Source of the DNA: Enterobacteriaceae bacterium 89
GTDB taxonomy: Bacteria > Pseudomonadota > Gammaproteobacteria > Enterobacterales > Enterobacteriaceae
Direction of reading: 5' to 3'
Assembly (NCBI GenBank): GCA_014156375.1
Contig: RQJH01000007.1
Location: 24,081-88,080 of the forward strand
Length of the DNA stretch: 64,000 bases
Part shown: positions 8,360 through 16,845 of the stretch, piece after piece
How the letters are laid out: each line of letters opens with the position of its first letter
How positions within the stretch are numbered: position 1 is the first letter of the stretch
Notes under the pieces: generated by a model
The model's input: the letters and a program-made list of their open reading frames with translations, nothing else
Databases searched by the model: none
Told to the model about the DNA's origin: nothing
Translations under genes and position numbers: made by a program

Positions 8360-9229
8360 TTAAAACAGATCGTTAAGCATTACACCGACGCCGACGCGGG
8401 TCTGATTGAAATTGTAATCAATCATCGACTCACCGTAGCCGCTGTATACCTGCGTGTAGATGCGCACGTATTTGGTCATCGGGTAGCTCAGCCCCAGCTC
8501 GGCGCCGCCGTAGCCGGTATTCCAGTTGTATTGACCTTTGGCACTCAGCACCGCATCACCCAGCTGATAGCCAATTTTGAGCTGGTAGTAGCCCATGTAT
8601 TTGGTGATATCCGGGTTGTCATCGGTACTGCCGATCACATACCACGGCTTCACTTCCACCAGCCAGTTGCCATTTTGCGCCATCAGGCGGGTATAGAGAC
8701 GGTTCCAGCTGCGGGACGTTGGGTCGGCACGACCGTTTGAGTCGTGGTTATAGCCCAACTCCACGTCGCGCAGGGTCCAGCCGGCAAAGCGATAGTCGGT
8801 GGCGAAACCGAGAAACAGCTGCGGCTCGTAGTTAGTTTCACGAAACGGTGCCGACTCTTTGGTATTGGACAGCTGCCACCAGGATTTCTGCGTATAGGAC
8901 GCACCGAGTACGGAGTTATCACCCAGAATGCCGCGCCACAGCGGGAAAGCGAGGCTCAGCTGATATTTCACCTCATCCTTACGCGCATGATCGGACCAGC
9001 TGTAGCTTTTAATCGCTTCTTTGTTGATGTCGCTGGTCCAGGTATACAGCAGATAGTTCGTGTCGTAAGGATAAAGCGTGAAGGGGTTATCATGCTCCTG
9101 CAGCAAGTTGGCGATGATGCTGCCGCGCACGGCGGGGGCATCATGCACGTCCTTGATCGTGGCTTCCTGTGCACAGACAGATAGTGGCAGCCCTGCCACT
9201 GCCAGTAACCAACCCAGCCTGGTTCGCAT
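8360..9229 (-). CDS. pldA: outer-membrane phospholipase A (OmpLA)
   Basis: A 289-residue outer-membrane beta-barrel enzyme that hydrolyses phospholipids misplaced in the outer leaflet. The signal peptide spans about residues 1-20 (ending SVCA/QEAT), and the protein ends with a terminal Phe (VMLNDLF), the usual barrel signature. The active-site segment GYNHDSNGRADPTSRSWNR carries the His and Ser of the catalytic triad; the Asn lies just after. The start at 9229 matches E. coli MRT; the upstream in-frame ATG would add 12 non-conserved residues ahead of the signal. In E. coli pldA sits directly beside recQ; here the Hcp cassette lies between them. Confidence 0.96.
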   Translation of the reverse strand: MRTRLGWLLAVAGLPLSVCAQEATIKDVHDAPAVRGSIIANLLQEHDNPFTLYPYDTNYLLYTWTSDINKEAIKSYSWSDHARKDEVKYQLSLAFPLWRGILGDNSVLGASYTQKSWWQLSNTKESAPFRETNYEPQLFLGFATDYRFAGWTLRDVELGYNHDSNGRADPTSRSWNRLYTRLMAQNGNWLVEVKPWYVIGSTDDNPDITKYMGYYQLKIGYQLGDAVLSAKGQYNWNTGYGGAELGLSYPMTKYVRIYTQVYSGYGESMIDYNFNQTRVGVGVMLNDLF

Positions 9230-9386
9230 TGAGAAAACTCTCCTGAAATAAAAGAAAACGCCCAAAAATCATTCGCAACCATTCTACATACTTCTTTATG
9301 TTATTGAGCGGTTATCGGTTCCGAAAGTAGAAATCAACATTCAATGAGCATAAAATCAACATTTCATTAACCAATGGACAGGTGTT

Positions 9387-9854
9387 ATGTCTCGTGAACT
9401 GACCGCCGAAGAAGCATTAAAACTGGTCGGCGACATTTTTGTGTACCACATGCCTTTCAACCGGGCTCTCGGGCTGGAGCTGGAACGCTACGAAAAGGCG
9501 TTTGCTCAGCTCAGCTTTAACAATCAGCCGATGATGGTCGGCAACTGGGCGCAAAGTATTCTGCATGGCGGAGTGATCGCCTCCGCGCTGGACGTGGCGG
9601 CAGGCCTGGTCTGCGTGGGCAGCACCCTCACTCGCCATGACACCATCAACGAAGACGAACTGCGTCAGCGCCTGTCGCGAATGGGTACCATTGATTTGCG
9701 TGTGGATTACCTGCGTCCGGGTCGCGGCAACCGCTTTACCGCCACCAGCAGTCTGCTGCGTGCAGGCAATAAAGTCGCCGTCGCCCGCGTGGAGCTGCAT
9801 AACGAAGATCAGGTTTACATCGCCAGCGCAACGGCCACTTATATGGTGGGTTGA
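9387..9854 (+). CDS. yigI: hotdog-fold thioesterase YigI
   Basis: A 155-residue PaaI-type hotdog thioesterase; E. coli YigI acts on medium/long-chain acyl-CoA. Seen in the sequence: [22 protein letters not shown], whose HGG...D element is the family's active-site region, and the C-terminal strand [21 protein letters not shown] with a GGACAGG site 6 bp upstream. It is divergent from pldA and followed by rarD after about 50 bp in the same direction, as in E. coli. Confidence 0.92.
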   Translation: MSRELTAEEALKLVGDIFVYHMPFNRALGLELERYEKAFAQLSFNNQPMMVGNWAQSILHGGVIASALDVAAGLVCVGSTLTRHDTINEDELRQRLSRMGTIDLRVDYLRPGRGNRFTATSSLLRAGNKVAVARVELHNEDQVYIASATATYMVG

Positions 9855-9905
9855 AGGCGTAAAATCAGGTAAAATCTGTTTACTTTTATGTAACGGATTA
9901 TACCG

Positions 9906-10799
9906 ATGGATGCTAAACAAACGCGGCAAGGGGTATTACTCGCCCTGGCCGCTTATTTTATTTGGGGCGTGGCACCGGCTTACTTCAAAGTGATCCACTA
10001 CGTTCCGGCTGATGAAATTCTGACTCACCGTATCATCTGGTCGTTTTTCTTTATGGTGGCGCTGATCACCGTCAGCCGTCAGTGGGACGGCATCAAACGC
10101 CTGTGTCAGACACCGAAAAAAATCTTCCTGCTGGCGGTCTCGGCGCTGCTGATTGGCGGCAACTGGCTGCTGTTTATCTGGGCGGTGAACAACCAGCATA
10201 TGCTGGAAGCAAGCCTGGGCTATTTTATTAACCCGCTGGTGAACGTGGTGCTGGGGATGGTATTCCTGGGTGAGCGCTTTCGTCGGATGCAGTGGCTCGC
10301 CGTAGCGCTCGCGGCCTGTGGCGTGCTGGTACAGCTCTGGACCTTTGGCTCACTGCCGATCATTGCCCTTGGTCTGGCCTTTAGCTTTGCGTTTTACGGC
10401 CTGATGCGCAAGAAAATTGCGGTTGATGCCCAGACCGGCATGCTGGTGGAAACCCTGTGGTTGCTGCCCGTCGCGGCGATTTATCTGTTTGGCATTGCCG
10501 ACAGCGCAACCAGCCATATGGGACAAAATGCCTGGTCGCTGAATCTGCTGCTGATGGCGGCGGGCGTGGTGACCACGATCCCGCTGCTGTGCTTTACCGG
10601 GGCGGCAACCAAACTGCGCCTGTCCACGCTGGGCTTCTTCCAGTACATCGGCCCGACGCTGATGTTCCTGCTGGCGGTGGTCTTCTACGGTGAAACCCCG
10701 GGCACCGATAAAATGGTGACCTTTGCCTTTATCTGGGTGGCGCTGGCCATCTTCGTGATGGATGCCATTTATACCCTGCGCCGCACGCCGAAACCCTGA
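9906..10799 (+). CDS. rarD: RarD, EamA-family inner-membrane permease
   Basis: A 297-residue drug/metabolite-transporter superfamily protein with about ten hydrophobic segments arranged as two EamA halves. MDAKQTRQGVLLALAAYFIWGVAPAYFK is characteristic of RarD, named for chloramphenicol sensitivity in Pseudomonas; the substrate in enterobacteria is not established. Full length, ending RRTPKP. It is followed by a REP-like hairpin and then by a desaturase/PhnD-like pair not found at this place in E. coli. Confidence 0.93.
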   Translation: MDAKQTRQGVLLALAAYFIWGVAPAYFKVIHYVPADEILTHRIIWSFFFMVALITVSRQWDGIKRLCQTPKKIFLLAVSALLIGGNWLLFIWAVNNQHMLEASLGYFINPLVNVVLGMVFLGERFRRMQWLAVALAACGVLVQLWTFGSLPIIALGLAFSFAFYGLMRKKIAVDAQTGMLVETLWLLPVAAIYLFGIADSATSHMGQNAWSLNLLLMAAGVVTTIPLLCFTGAATKLRLSTLGFFQYIGPTLMFLLAVVFYGETPGTDKMVTFAFIWVALAIFVMDAIYTLRRTPKP

Positions 10800-10856
10800 T
10801 ACCGCGGGCTTTGCCAGATTCCGGCAAAGCTCATCTGGTTAAATTCTTTGTTATTT

Positions 10857-10910
10857 CATCCGGCTTCTCACATCTTCAGCGGATAATCCCCTGAATGTGA
10901 AAGCCGGATG
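10857..10910. repeat. REP-like hairpin overlapping the desaturase start
   Basis: Two arms (10857-10879 and 10891-10910) pair over about 20 base pairs with small bulges, loop CGGATAATCCC; the outer stem CATCCGGCTT / AAGCCGGATG resembles a REP element. The right arm contains the ATG assigned to the desaturase. It could be a REP copy after rarD or an RNA structure masking the initiation region. Confidence 0.55.
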
Positions 10911-11894
10911 CTCATCCCAGAACCTTCCCGACGTGCCGCCTGGCTCCATGACGAGCAGCGCATGACCGTGCGGCTGCTGGCAAAAAGCTGGCTGTGGCGC
11001 AGCGAGCTGCCCACTTGGTTGTTAATGTTTGTTATCTACGGCGGCTGGCTCGCAACGCTTGCTTTCAACGCCACGCTGGGGCTTTTTGCCTCAACGGTTC
11101 TGCTGATCCTGTTCACCACCTGGTATATGTCACTTCAGCACGAGCTGATCCACGGGCATCCGACGCGCTGGCCGCGCGTCAATCAGCTGTTCGGCCTGCT
11201 GCCGCTGGCGGTGTGGTATCCGTTTGGGCTCTATCGCAATTCGCATCTGGCGCATCACCGCAATCAGCTGCTGACGATGCCGGGAGAAGATCCGGAAACT
11301 TACTATTTCTCTGCCGAACGCTGGCAGCGTTTCCGCCCGTGGCAGCGGGAGCTGATCCGCTGGCGTAATACGTTTCCCGGACGCCTGCTGCTTGCGCCGC
11401 TGCTGGATATTTTTGGGGTACTGGAAGGAATGTTCAGCGCCTTCAAGAAAGGTGACAGCCGCGCGATAGCCATGTGGTTGGTGCATTTCGCGCTGCTCGG
11501 GCTGGTGTTCTTTTGGCTACACCACAACGCCTTTTCCGTTGCCTGGTACCTCGTGGCCGTGAGCTATCCGGCGCTGGCGATCACCAAAGTGCGTTCGTTT
11601 CTGGAACATCGGGCGGCGGACGATCCGCTTGCCCGCTCGGCCATCACTGAAACCTCACTCCTGTGGCGGCTGCTGTTTCTCAATCTGAACTATCATTCGG
11701 TACATCACGATCTGCCGGGCATTCCATGGTACGGACTACGTAAAGTCTGGCTACAGGATCGGGCGCTTTATGCAGAGCGAAATCAGGGATTCGTGGTGAA
11801 AGGCTACAGAGAGTGGTGGCGAAACTATCGATTCCGTCCGGTGGATGTCACCGTCCATCCGGGTCAGCAAAAGGAAAACCAGTATGGCGGCTAA
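10908..11894 (+). CDS. membrane-bound fatty acid desaturase-family protein
   Basis: A 328-residue membrane protein with the three histidine clusters of the di-iron desaturase/hydroxylase superfamily: HELIHGH, HLAHH and YHSVHH, separated by paired hydrophobic segments. Such enzymes insert double bonds or hydroxyls into acyl chains using O2 and an external electron donor; no ferredoxin or reductase gene is adjacent. The ATG at 10908 lies in a REP-like hairpin and has a poor ribosome site, so the real start may be the ATG at 10962 (MTVRLLAKSW). The gene overlaps the next one by 11 bp, suggesting they work together. E. coli K-12 has no homologue at this position. Substrate unknown. Confidence 0.8.
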   Translation: MLIPEPSRRAAWLHDEQRMTVRLLAKSWLWRSELPTWLLMFVIYGGWLATLAFNATLGLFASTVLLILFTTWYMSLQHELIHGHPTRWPRVNQLFGLLPLAVWYPFGLYRNSHLAHHRNQLLTMPGEDPETYYFSAERWQRFRPWQRELIRWRNTFPGRLLLAPLLDIFGVLEGMFSAFKKGDSRAIAMWLVHFALLGLVFFWLHHNAFSVAWYLVAVSYPALAITKVRSFLEHRAADDPLARSAITETSLLWRLLFLNLNYHSVHHDLPGIPWYGLRKVWLQDRALYAERNQGFVVKGYREWWRNYRFRPVDVTVHPGQQKENQYGG

Positions 11895-12618
11895 CTTCGC
11901 GTTTCCGATGTATGACGTTCACCCTGCCGCTACCGATGCGCTGGTGAGCGCGCTGCTGCGCGATTTCCCCGAAGCCCGTTTTCAGCGCCCAACAGATTTA
12001 CTTTCTCACTGGCGGGATGAAAGCCTGTTGCTGAGCCAGACCTGCGGCTATCCGCTGATGACCCAGCTGCCGGAAGTTCAGGTGGTGGGCCAGTTTCATT
12101 ACACCGCGCCCGGATGCGTTGAAGGGAACTATCGCAGCCTGTTGGTAGTGCGCGAAGAAGAGAAAGGCAAAACGCTGTGGGATTTTCACGGGCGCGTCGC
12201 CGTCAGCAATTCACCCGATTCACAGTCCGGCTATCACGCCCTGCGCAACAGCGTAAAGCATGACGATGCGTTCTTTAGCGCTGTTCACTGGACGGGCAGC
12301 CATCGTCTGTCATTGAGCGCGCTACAGCGGCGGACGGCGGATATTGCCGCTATCGACAACGTCAGCTTCGCGCTGTTTGCACGCTATGAACCGGAAGCGC
12401 TGGCAGGATTAACCGTCATCGGGGAAACCGCACTGACGCCGGGCCTGCCGCTGATTACCTCAAGACACACTTCAGCAGAGACAATAGCCAGGCTGCGAGC
12501 AGCCCTGAGTCAGATAGCCGGAGAGAAGAACGTTGCGGAACCGTTGCTGATCGGCGGCTTCCGTCCTGCAAGCCGCCGTGATTATGAGGTGATCCTTACA
12601 GCCAGTTCTTACGCTTGA
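11884..12618 (+). CDS. PhnD/phosphonate-binding-superfamily protein without signal peptide
   Basis: A 244-residue protein resembling periplasmic-binding-protein type 2 proteins of the PhnD kind: [22 protein letters not shown] is the typical GK-x-A-x-ND/SxSGY region, followed by HTGSH-like [12 protein letters not shown] and [12 protein letters not shown] see no signal peptide and no ABC permease or ATPase nearby, so a transport role is doubtful. It starts at an ATG inside the end of the desaturase gene (11-bp overlap, GGAAAA site) and its 3' end overlaps convergent corA by 23 bp. Function is not known; co-translation with the desaturase is the best clue. Confidence 0.7.
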   Translation: MAANFAFPMYDVHPAATDALVSALLRDFPEARFQRPTDLLSHWRDESLLLSQTCGYPLMTQLPEVQVVGQFHYTAPGCVEGNYRSLLVVREEEKGKTLWDFHGRVAVSNSPDSQSGYHALRNSVKHDDAFFSAVHWTGSHRLSLSALQRRTADIAAIDNVSFALFARYEPEALAGLTVIGETALTPGLPLITSRHTSAETIARLRAALSQIAGEKNVAEPLLIGGFRPASRRDYEVILTASSYA

Positions 12619-13546
12619 AGTACAGATACGGCGCCAGACCCGCGAGGATCATAAAGACGATGGCAGCAGGATAGCCGAAGCTGAAGTGCAGTTCCGGCAT
12701 AAACTCAAAGTTCATCCCGTAGCTTGAGGCCACCAGCGTCGGCGGCAGGAACACCACGGAGACCACCGAGAAGATTTTGATAATGCGGTTCTGCTCGATG
12801 TTGATAAAGCCCATCGCCGCCTGCATCAGGAAGTTCACCTTCTGGAACAGGGATTCGTTATGCGGCAGCAGGGATTCGATATCGCGCAGGATCTCGCGCG
12901 CCTGCTCCAACTGCACTGCTGGCAGTCGAGCCTTACGCACCAGGAAGTTCAGTGCGCGCTGGGTATCCATCAGACACAGACGTACCTTCCAGCCGATATC
13001 TTCCAGCTCCGCCAGGGTAGAAAGCGCTTCGTCGTACTCATCGCCCTGATGGCCTTCCATGATCACGCGGCTCAGCTTTTCGAGATCGCTGTAGATGTTT
13101 TCAATTTCATCCGCCAGCTGTTCGATTTTGGTTTCGAACAGGTCGAGCAAAAGCTCGAAGGCGTTGCCATCAACCATTTCCTGATTGCGGGCACGCATAC
13201 GATACAGGCGGAACGCAGGCAGCTCGCGCTCGCGCAGGGTGAACAGGCGGCCTTCACGAATGGTGAATGCCACGGTGGAGTTCCCCGCGTGATCGTCGGC
13301 ATCTTCAAAGAAGAAGAAGGAGTGAATGTGCAGGCCGTCTTCGTCTTCAAAAAAACGCGCCGAGGCCTCGATGTCTTCCAGTTCAGGACGTGTGGCGAGG
13401 TTTTGACCCAGTTCTGACTGTACGCGGTTTCGCTCTTCGTCGTCCGGCTCCACTAAATCCACCCAGACGGAAGTCGCCAGGTGTTTAATGTCATCAGACT
13501 CAAGACGCGTTAAGCGGTTGTTTTCCAGTTGAAATGCGCTCAGCAT
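12596..13546 (-). CDS. corA: magnesium/cobalt transport protein CorA
   Basis: A 316-residue inner-membrane channel for Mg2+, Co2+ and Ni2+, pentameric in the family. The long acidic and coiled cytoplasmic domain is followed by two C-terminal membrane helices; the [11 protein letters not shown] loop after the first helix carries the GMN selectivity motif, and the end KRKNWL matches E. coli. The start at 13546 ([12 protein letters not shown]) is the conserved one; an in-frame upstream extension of 16 residues is not conserved. The gene has a long leader towards uvrD (see 13547-13901). Confidence 0.97.
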   Translation of the reverse strand: MLSAFQLENNRLTRLESDDIKHLATSVWVDLVEPDDEERNRVQSELGQNLATRPELEDIEASARFFEDEDGLHIHSFFFFEDADDHAGNSTVAFTIREGRLFTLRERELPAFRLYRMRARNQEMVDGNAFELLLDLFETKIEQLADEIENIYSDLEKLSRVIMEGHQGDEYDEALSTLAELEDIGWKVRLCLMDTQRALNFLVRKARLPAVQLEQAREILRDIESLLPHNESLFQKVNFLMQAAMGFINIEQNRIIKIFSVVSVVFLPPTLVASSYGMNFEFMPELHFSFGYPAAIVFMILAGLAPYLYFKRKNWL

Positions 13547-13901
13547 GACCGGGACTCCCAATACAAAAAATGAATCGGACGGTACGTTGGGCACACAGAA
13601 ACTATCGGGGTTTCAGACCATTAAGCCTGACTCAGAGCGACGGGATTAGAACAGGTCGCTGACAACCGCTAAGGCCATCAGCATAGGGTGATAGCCTTAG
13701 GAGTTGTTCCTGGATGGCAGGAAATTGAGCCAGCATCTACTGGGTGTGTCCAAGGTATCAGTCCTCTTAGCGTAATCGTGCGCGCATGTTACGCCAGCCT
13801 AAATGCAGCGTCAACAAACAGCGGATCGCCAGAAGGTTTTTCCCACCCTCTGGCGTATAAGACTAGCAGAACGTTAAAATTTTATTATGAATTTCTTAAA
13901 G
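13547..13901 (-). promoter_or_regulatory. corA leader and uvrD-corA intergenic region
   Basis: 355 bp without a large gene. On the corA strand it holds a short reading frame (13646-13684) about 100 bp before corA. In Salmonella the corA leader contains a small ORF, corL, whose translation controls Rho-dependent termination; a similar arrangement is inferred here. No intrinsic terminator or clear promoter was identified. Confidence 0.4.
13646..13684 (-). CDS. possible corL-type leader peptide
   Basis: A 12-codon frame beginning ATG-CTG-ATG and reading MLMALAVVSDLF, preceded by AAGG about 11 bp upstream. Its location in the corA leader is what one expects of corL; I cannot confirm the peptide sequence against a known corL. 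Confidence 0.4.
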   Translation of the reverse strand: MLMALAVVSDLF

Positions 13902-16064
13902 TTACACGGTTTCCAGCCGGGCATAGGCGGCCACCAGCCATTTGATCCCCTGCCCCTGGAAGGCCACCTGCAAACGGCTGTGTTCACCGCTGCCTTCCAG
14001 ATTCACAATGGTCCCTTCGCCAAATTTCGGGTGACGAACGCGCTGGCCCAGTTTGTAGCCGGTGTCGTTTTCCGCCATCGGCGTGCCCATGCGCTGATGA
14101 TTCACCGGGCGGCTCACGGTAGCGCGCAGGCGCACTTCCTCCACGCAGGCTTCCGGCAGCTCGCCGATAAAGCGCGACGGGCGGTGATAAACCTCTTTGC
14201 CGTACAGACGACGGGTTTCCGCGTAGGTCAGCGTCAGCTTCTGCATCGCACGAGTTACGCCCACGTAGGCCAGGCGGCGCTCCTCTTCCAGACGACCACC
14301 CTCGTCGAGCGACATCTGGCTTGGGAACATGCCCTCTTCCATACCGACAATAAACACCTGCGGGAACTCCAGCCCTTTGGCGGAGTGCAAAGTCATCAGT
14401 TGGACCGCATCCTGCCAGGTGTCTGCCTGCCCTTCGCCCGCTTCCAGCGCCGCGTGGGAGAGGAACGCCTGCAGCGGCATTAAGTCTTCTTCTTCGTCGT
14501 TGTAGCTGAACTGGCGCGTTGCCGTCACCAGTTCCTCTAAGTTTTCGATACGCGTCTGGCCTTTCTCGCCCTTTTCCTGTTCGTACATGATGAACAGGCC
14601 GGAGTCTTTGATTACCCGGTCGGTCTGGACGTGCAGCGGCATATCCACCGTTTCCTGCGCCAGGGCGTCAATCAGTTCCATAAAGCGCTGCAAAGCGCTG
14701 GCAGCGCGCCCGGCGAGCGCTTTCTCTTTCAGCAGCTCACGACAGGCTTGCCACATGGTCAACTGGCGGTCACGGGAGGTCTGACGCACCACGTCGAGCG
14801 TGCGATCGCCTATCCCGCGCGTTGGCGTATTCACCACGCGCTCGAACGCCGCGTCGTCGTTGCGATTAGCGATCAAACGCAGGTAGGAAAGCGCATCTTT
14901 GATTTCCTGGCGTTCGAAGAAGCGCATCCCGCCATAAATGCGGTACGGCATGCTGACCTGCAGCAGGGCTTCTTCCAGCACGCGCGACTGGGCGTTGCTG
15001 CGATAGAGAATGGCGCACTGCTCAAGCGCGCCGCCATTGTCCTGCCAGGTTTTAATGCGGTTGACCACGAAGCGCGCTTCGTCGAGCTCGTTGAACGCGC
15101 AGTAGAGGGAAATCGGTTCGCCGTCGACGCCATCGGTCCACAGCTTTTTACCCAGACGCCCGTTGTTGTTTTCAATCAGGGCGTTAGCAGCGCTGAGGAT
15201 ATTGCTGGTCGAGCGATAGTTCTGCTCCAGACGGATAGTCTCCGCCCCCGGGAAATCGTTGAGGAAGCGCTGGATGTTTTCCACCTGCGCCCCGCGCCAG
15301 CCGTAGATCGACTGATCGTCATCGCCAACGATCATCACCTTGCCGGTATCGCCCGCCAGCATGCGGATCCACGCGTACTGAATGTTGTTGGTATCCTGGA
15401 ATTCGTCGACCAGGATATTGGTGAAGCGCTCGCGGTAGTGCTGCAGGATATGCGGCTTATTGAGCCACAGCTCGTGTGCTCGCAGCAGCAGCTCGGCGAA
15501 GTCGACCAGTCCGGCGCGATCGCAGGCTTCCTGGTAGGCCTTGTAAATACTTTGCCAGGTCTGCTCAACCGGGTTGCCGAAGCTTTGAATATGGTGCGGA
15601 CGCAGCCCTTCATCTTTCTGACCGTTGATGTACCACATCGCCTGACGCGCGGGCCACTGCTTCTCGTCGAGGTTCATCGCCTTCATCAGGCGTTTCAGCA
15701 GACGCAGCTGATCTTCGCTGTCGAGGATCTGGAAATCCTGCGGCAGGTTGGCATCAAGGTGATGCGCACGCAGCAGGCGATGCGCCAGACCGTGGAAAGT
15801 GCCGACCCACATGCCGCCCTGGCTGGAGCCCATCAGCTGAGCGATACGATGGCGCATTTCTGCCGCCGCTTTGTTGGTAAACGTCACCGCCATAATCGAG
15901 TACGGTGAGCAATTTTCCACGCTTTGCAGCCAGGCGATGCGATGAACCAGTACGCGCGTCTTACCACTGCCCGCCCCTGCCAGGATCAGCAGGTTGGTGC
16001 GCTTTGCCGCCACGGCTTCACGCTGTTTGTCATTGAGGCTGTCTAGCAGGTAAGAAACGTCCAT
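13902..16064 (-). CDS. uvrD: DNA helicase II UvrD
   Basis: A 720-residue superfamily-1 3'-5' helicase for nucleotide excision repair, mismatch repair and RecA removal. Walker [10 protein letters not shown], motif II DEFQDTN, motif III DDDQSIYGWRGA, motif IV EQNYRST and motif VI YVGVTRA are present, and the C-terminal Tudor-like segment ends KWLVAAYARLETV. The ATG at 16064 gives MDVSYLLDSL as in E. coli, two codons inside the longest frame. Expression from a promoter with a LexA box lying in the 3' part and end of yigB makes it an SOS gene. Confidence 0.98.
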   Translation of the reverse strand: MDVSYLLDSLNDKQREAVAAKRTNLLILAGAGSGKTRVLVHRIAWLQSVENCSPYSIMAVTFTNKAAAEMRHRIAQLMGSSQGGMWVGTFHGLAHRLLRAHHLDANLPQDFQILDSEDQLRLLKRLMKAMNLDEKQWPARQAMWYINGQKDEGLRPHHIQSFGNPVEQTWQSIYKAYQEACDRAGLVDFAELLLRAHELWLNKPHILQHYRERFTNILVDEFQDTNNIQYAWIRMLAGDTGKVMIVGDDDQSIYGWRGAQVENIQRFLNDFPGAETIRLEQNYRSTSNILSAANALIENNNGRLGKKLWTDGVDGEPISLYCAFNELDEARFVVNRIKTWQDNGGALEQCAILYRSNAQSRVLEEALLQVSMPYRIYGGMRFFERQEIKDALSYLRLIANRNDDAAFERVVNTPTRGIGDRTLDVVRQTSRDRQLTMWQACRELLKEKALAGRAASALQRFMELIDALAQETVDMPLHVQTDRVIKDSGLFIMYEQEKGEKGQTRIENLEELVTATRQFSYNDEEEDLMPLQAFLSHAALEAGEGQADTWQDAVQLMTLHSAKGLEFPQVFIVGMEEGMFPSQMSLDEGGRLEEERRLAYVGVTRAMQKLTLTYAETRRLYGKEVYHRPSRFIGELPEACVEEVRLRATVSRPVNHQRMGTPMAENDTGYKLGQRVRHPKFGEGTIVNLEGSGEHSRLQVAFQGQGIKWLVAAYARLETV

Positions 16065-16100
16065 TGGCACCGCCGGAGAAAGTCGGGGTTCCGCGAACCC

Positions 16101-16116
16101 CTGGAAATTTATACAG
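16101..16116 (-). promoter_or_regulatory. LexA box of uvrD
   Basis: On the uvrD strand the sequence is CTGTATAAATTTCCAG, matching CTGT-N8-(A/C)CAG and aligned with the known E. coli uvrD operator. It lies just downstream of a strong -10, where LexA would block transcription start, 37 bp before the uvrD ATG. Confidence 0.85.
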
Positions 16117-16127
16117 AGTTGCTGGTG

Positions 16128-16155
16128 ATTATATCAGCGTGGTGAGGGATGCCAA
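16128..16155 (-). promoter_or_regulatory. uvrD sigma-70 promoter
   Basis: Minus strand: -35 TTGGCA (16150-16155), 16-bp spacer, perfect -10 TATAAT (16128-16133). Transcription would start next to the LexA box. The -35 and spacer lie within the yigB coding end. Confidence 0.75.
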
Positions 16156-16845
16156 CCGTGAAATTTCGAGGTGTGGCAACAGGCGGCTGTCGGCAATCTG
16201 CATTAAGTCGCCGTCGTACGGGTTGATCCAGCAGGCCTGCATCCCGCAGCGGATAGCGCCGGCTACGTCCGTCGTCAGGTCATCACCGACGTGCAGGATC
16301 TGCTCGAGCGGCACGTTCAGACGTTCAGCCGCCAGATGGTACATGTCGCTGAACGGTTTGGAGCGCCCGTCCGGACCGGCGCGCAGGACAAATTCAAAAT
16401 ACTGATTCAGGCCAAACAGCTCCGGCTGGGCGTTACCGTTGGTGATTGCCACCAGCGGCCATTTCTCCGCCAGTTTCGCCAGCGTTTCGTGGGTTTCCTC
16501 TGGAACATCAATGGCGCTGCGCCATTTGGCGAAGTTCGCCATGGACGCGTTAGCGCCGGCAGCGGCCTCAGTGGTCGAGAGTCCGGCATCCAGCATGGCC
16601 TGTTCCACCGCGCGGCGACGCCATTCGGTGACATCATGGTAAATCTCAGGCTCAGCCTTGCGCAGCGCGTTACGCAGCTGCTGGAAATCACTGCTTTCAA
16701 GCTTGCTCAGCGCAGGATGGTAATTTTGTACAAACGCCAGCGACTCTTTTTCCGTGCGGCGAATCACCTGACGGTTATCGTAAAGCGTGTCGTCGAGATC
16801 GAACGTCAGGGCAGCAATCTGGCCCAATGGACGGTAAAAACGCAT
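16129..16845 (-). CDS. yigB: HAD-family phosphatase YigB (FMN/5-amino-ribitylamino-uracil-phosphate type)
   Basis: A 238-residue HAD phosphatase; the E. coli enzyme hydrolyses FMN and the phosphorylated riboflavin precursor. Motif I is [11 protein letters not shown], motif II AITNGN, and motifs [15 protein letters not shown] and [12 protein letters not shown]. The ATG shares one base with the xerC stop (TAATG), so translation is coupled. It is the last gene of the dapF-yigA-xerC-yigB run; the uvrD promoter overlaps its 3' end. Confidence 0.95.
   Translation of the reverse strand: MRFYRPLGQIAALTFDLDDTLYDNRQVIRRTEKESLAFVQNYHPALSKLESSDFQQLRNALRKAEPEIYHDVTEWRRRAVEQAMLDAGLSTTEAAAGANASMANFAKWRSAIDVPEETHETLAKLAEKWPLVAITNGNAQPELFGLNQYFEFVLRAGPDGRSKPFSDMYHLAAERLNVPLEQILHVGDDLTTDVAGAIRCGMQACWINPYDGDLMQIADSRLLPHLEISRLASLTTLI

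Noticed and set aside
10808..10830. Inverted repeat GCTTTGCC / GGCAAAGC after rarD, considered as a terminator
   Set aside because: The loop is 7 bases and no T-run follows on the plus strand, so termination is unsupported; at most a weak mRNA-end hairpin.
14631..15908. 425-residue open frame on the plus strand
   Set aside because: It lies wholly antisense to uvrD, has no recognisable domain and no ribosome site, and has low-complexity composition typical of a shadow of a GC-rich gene.
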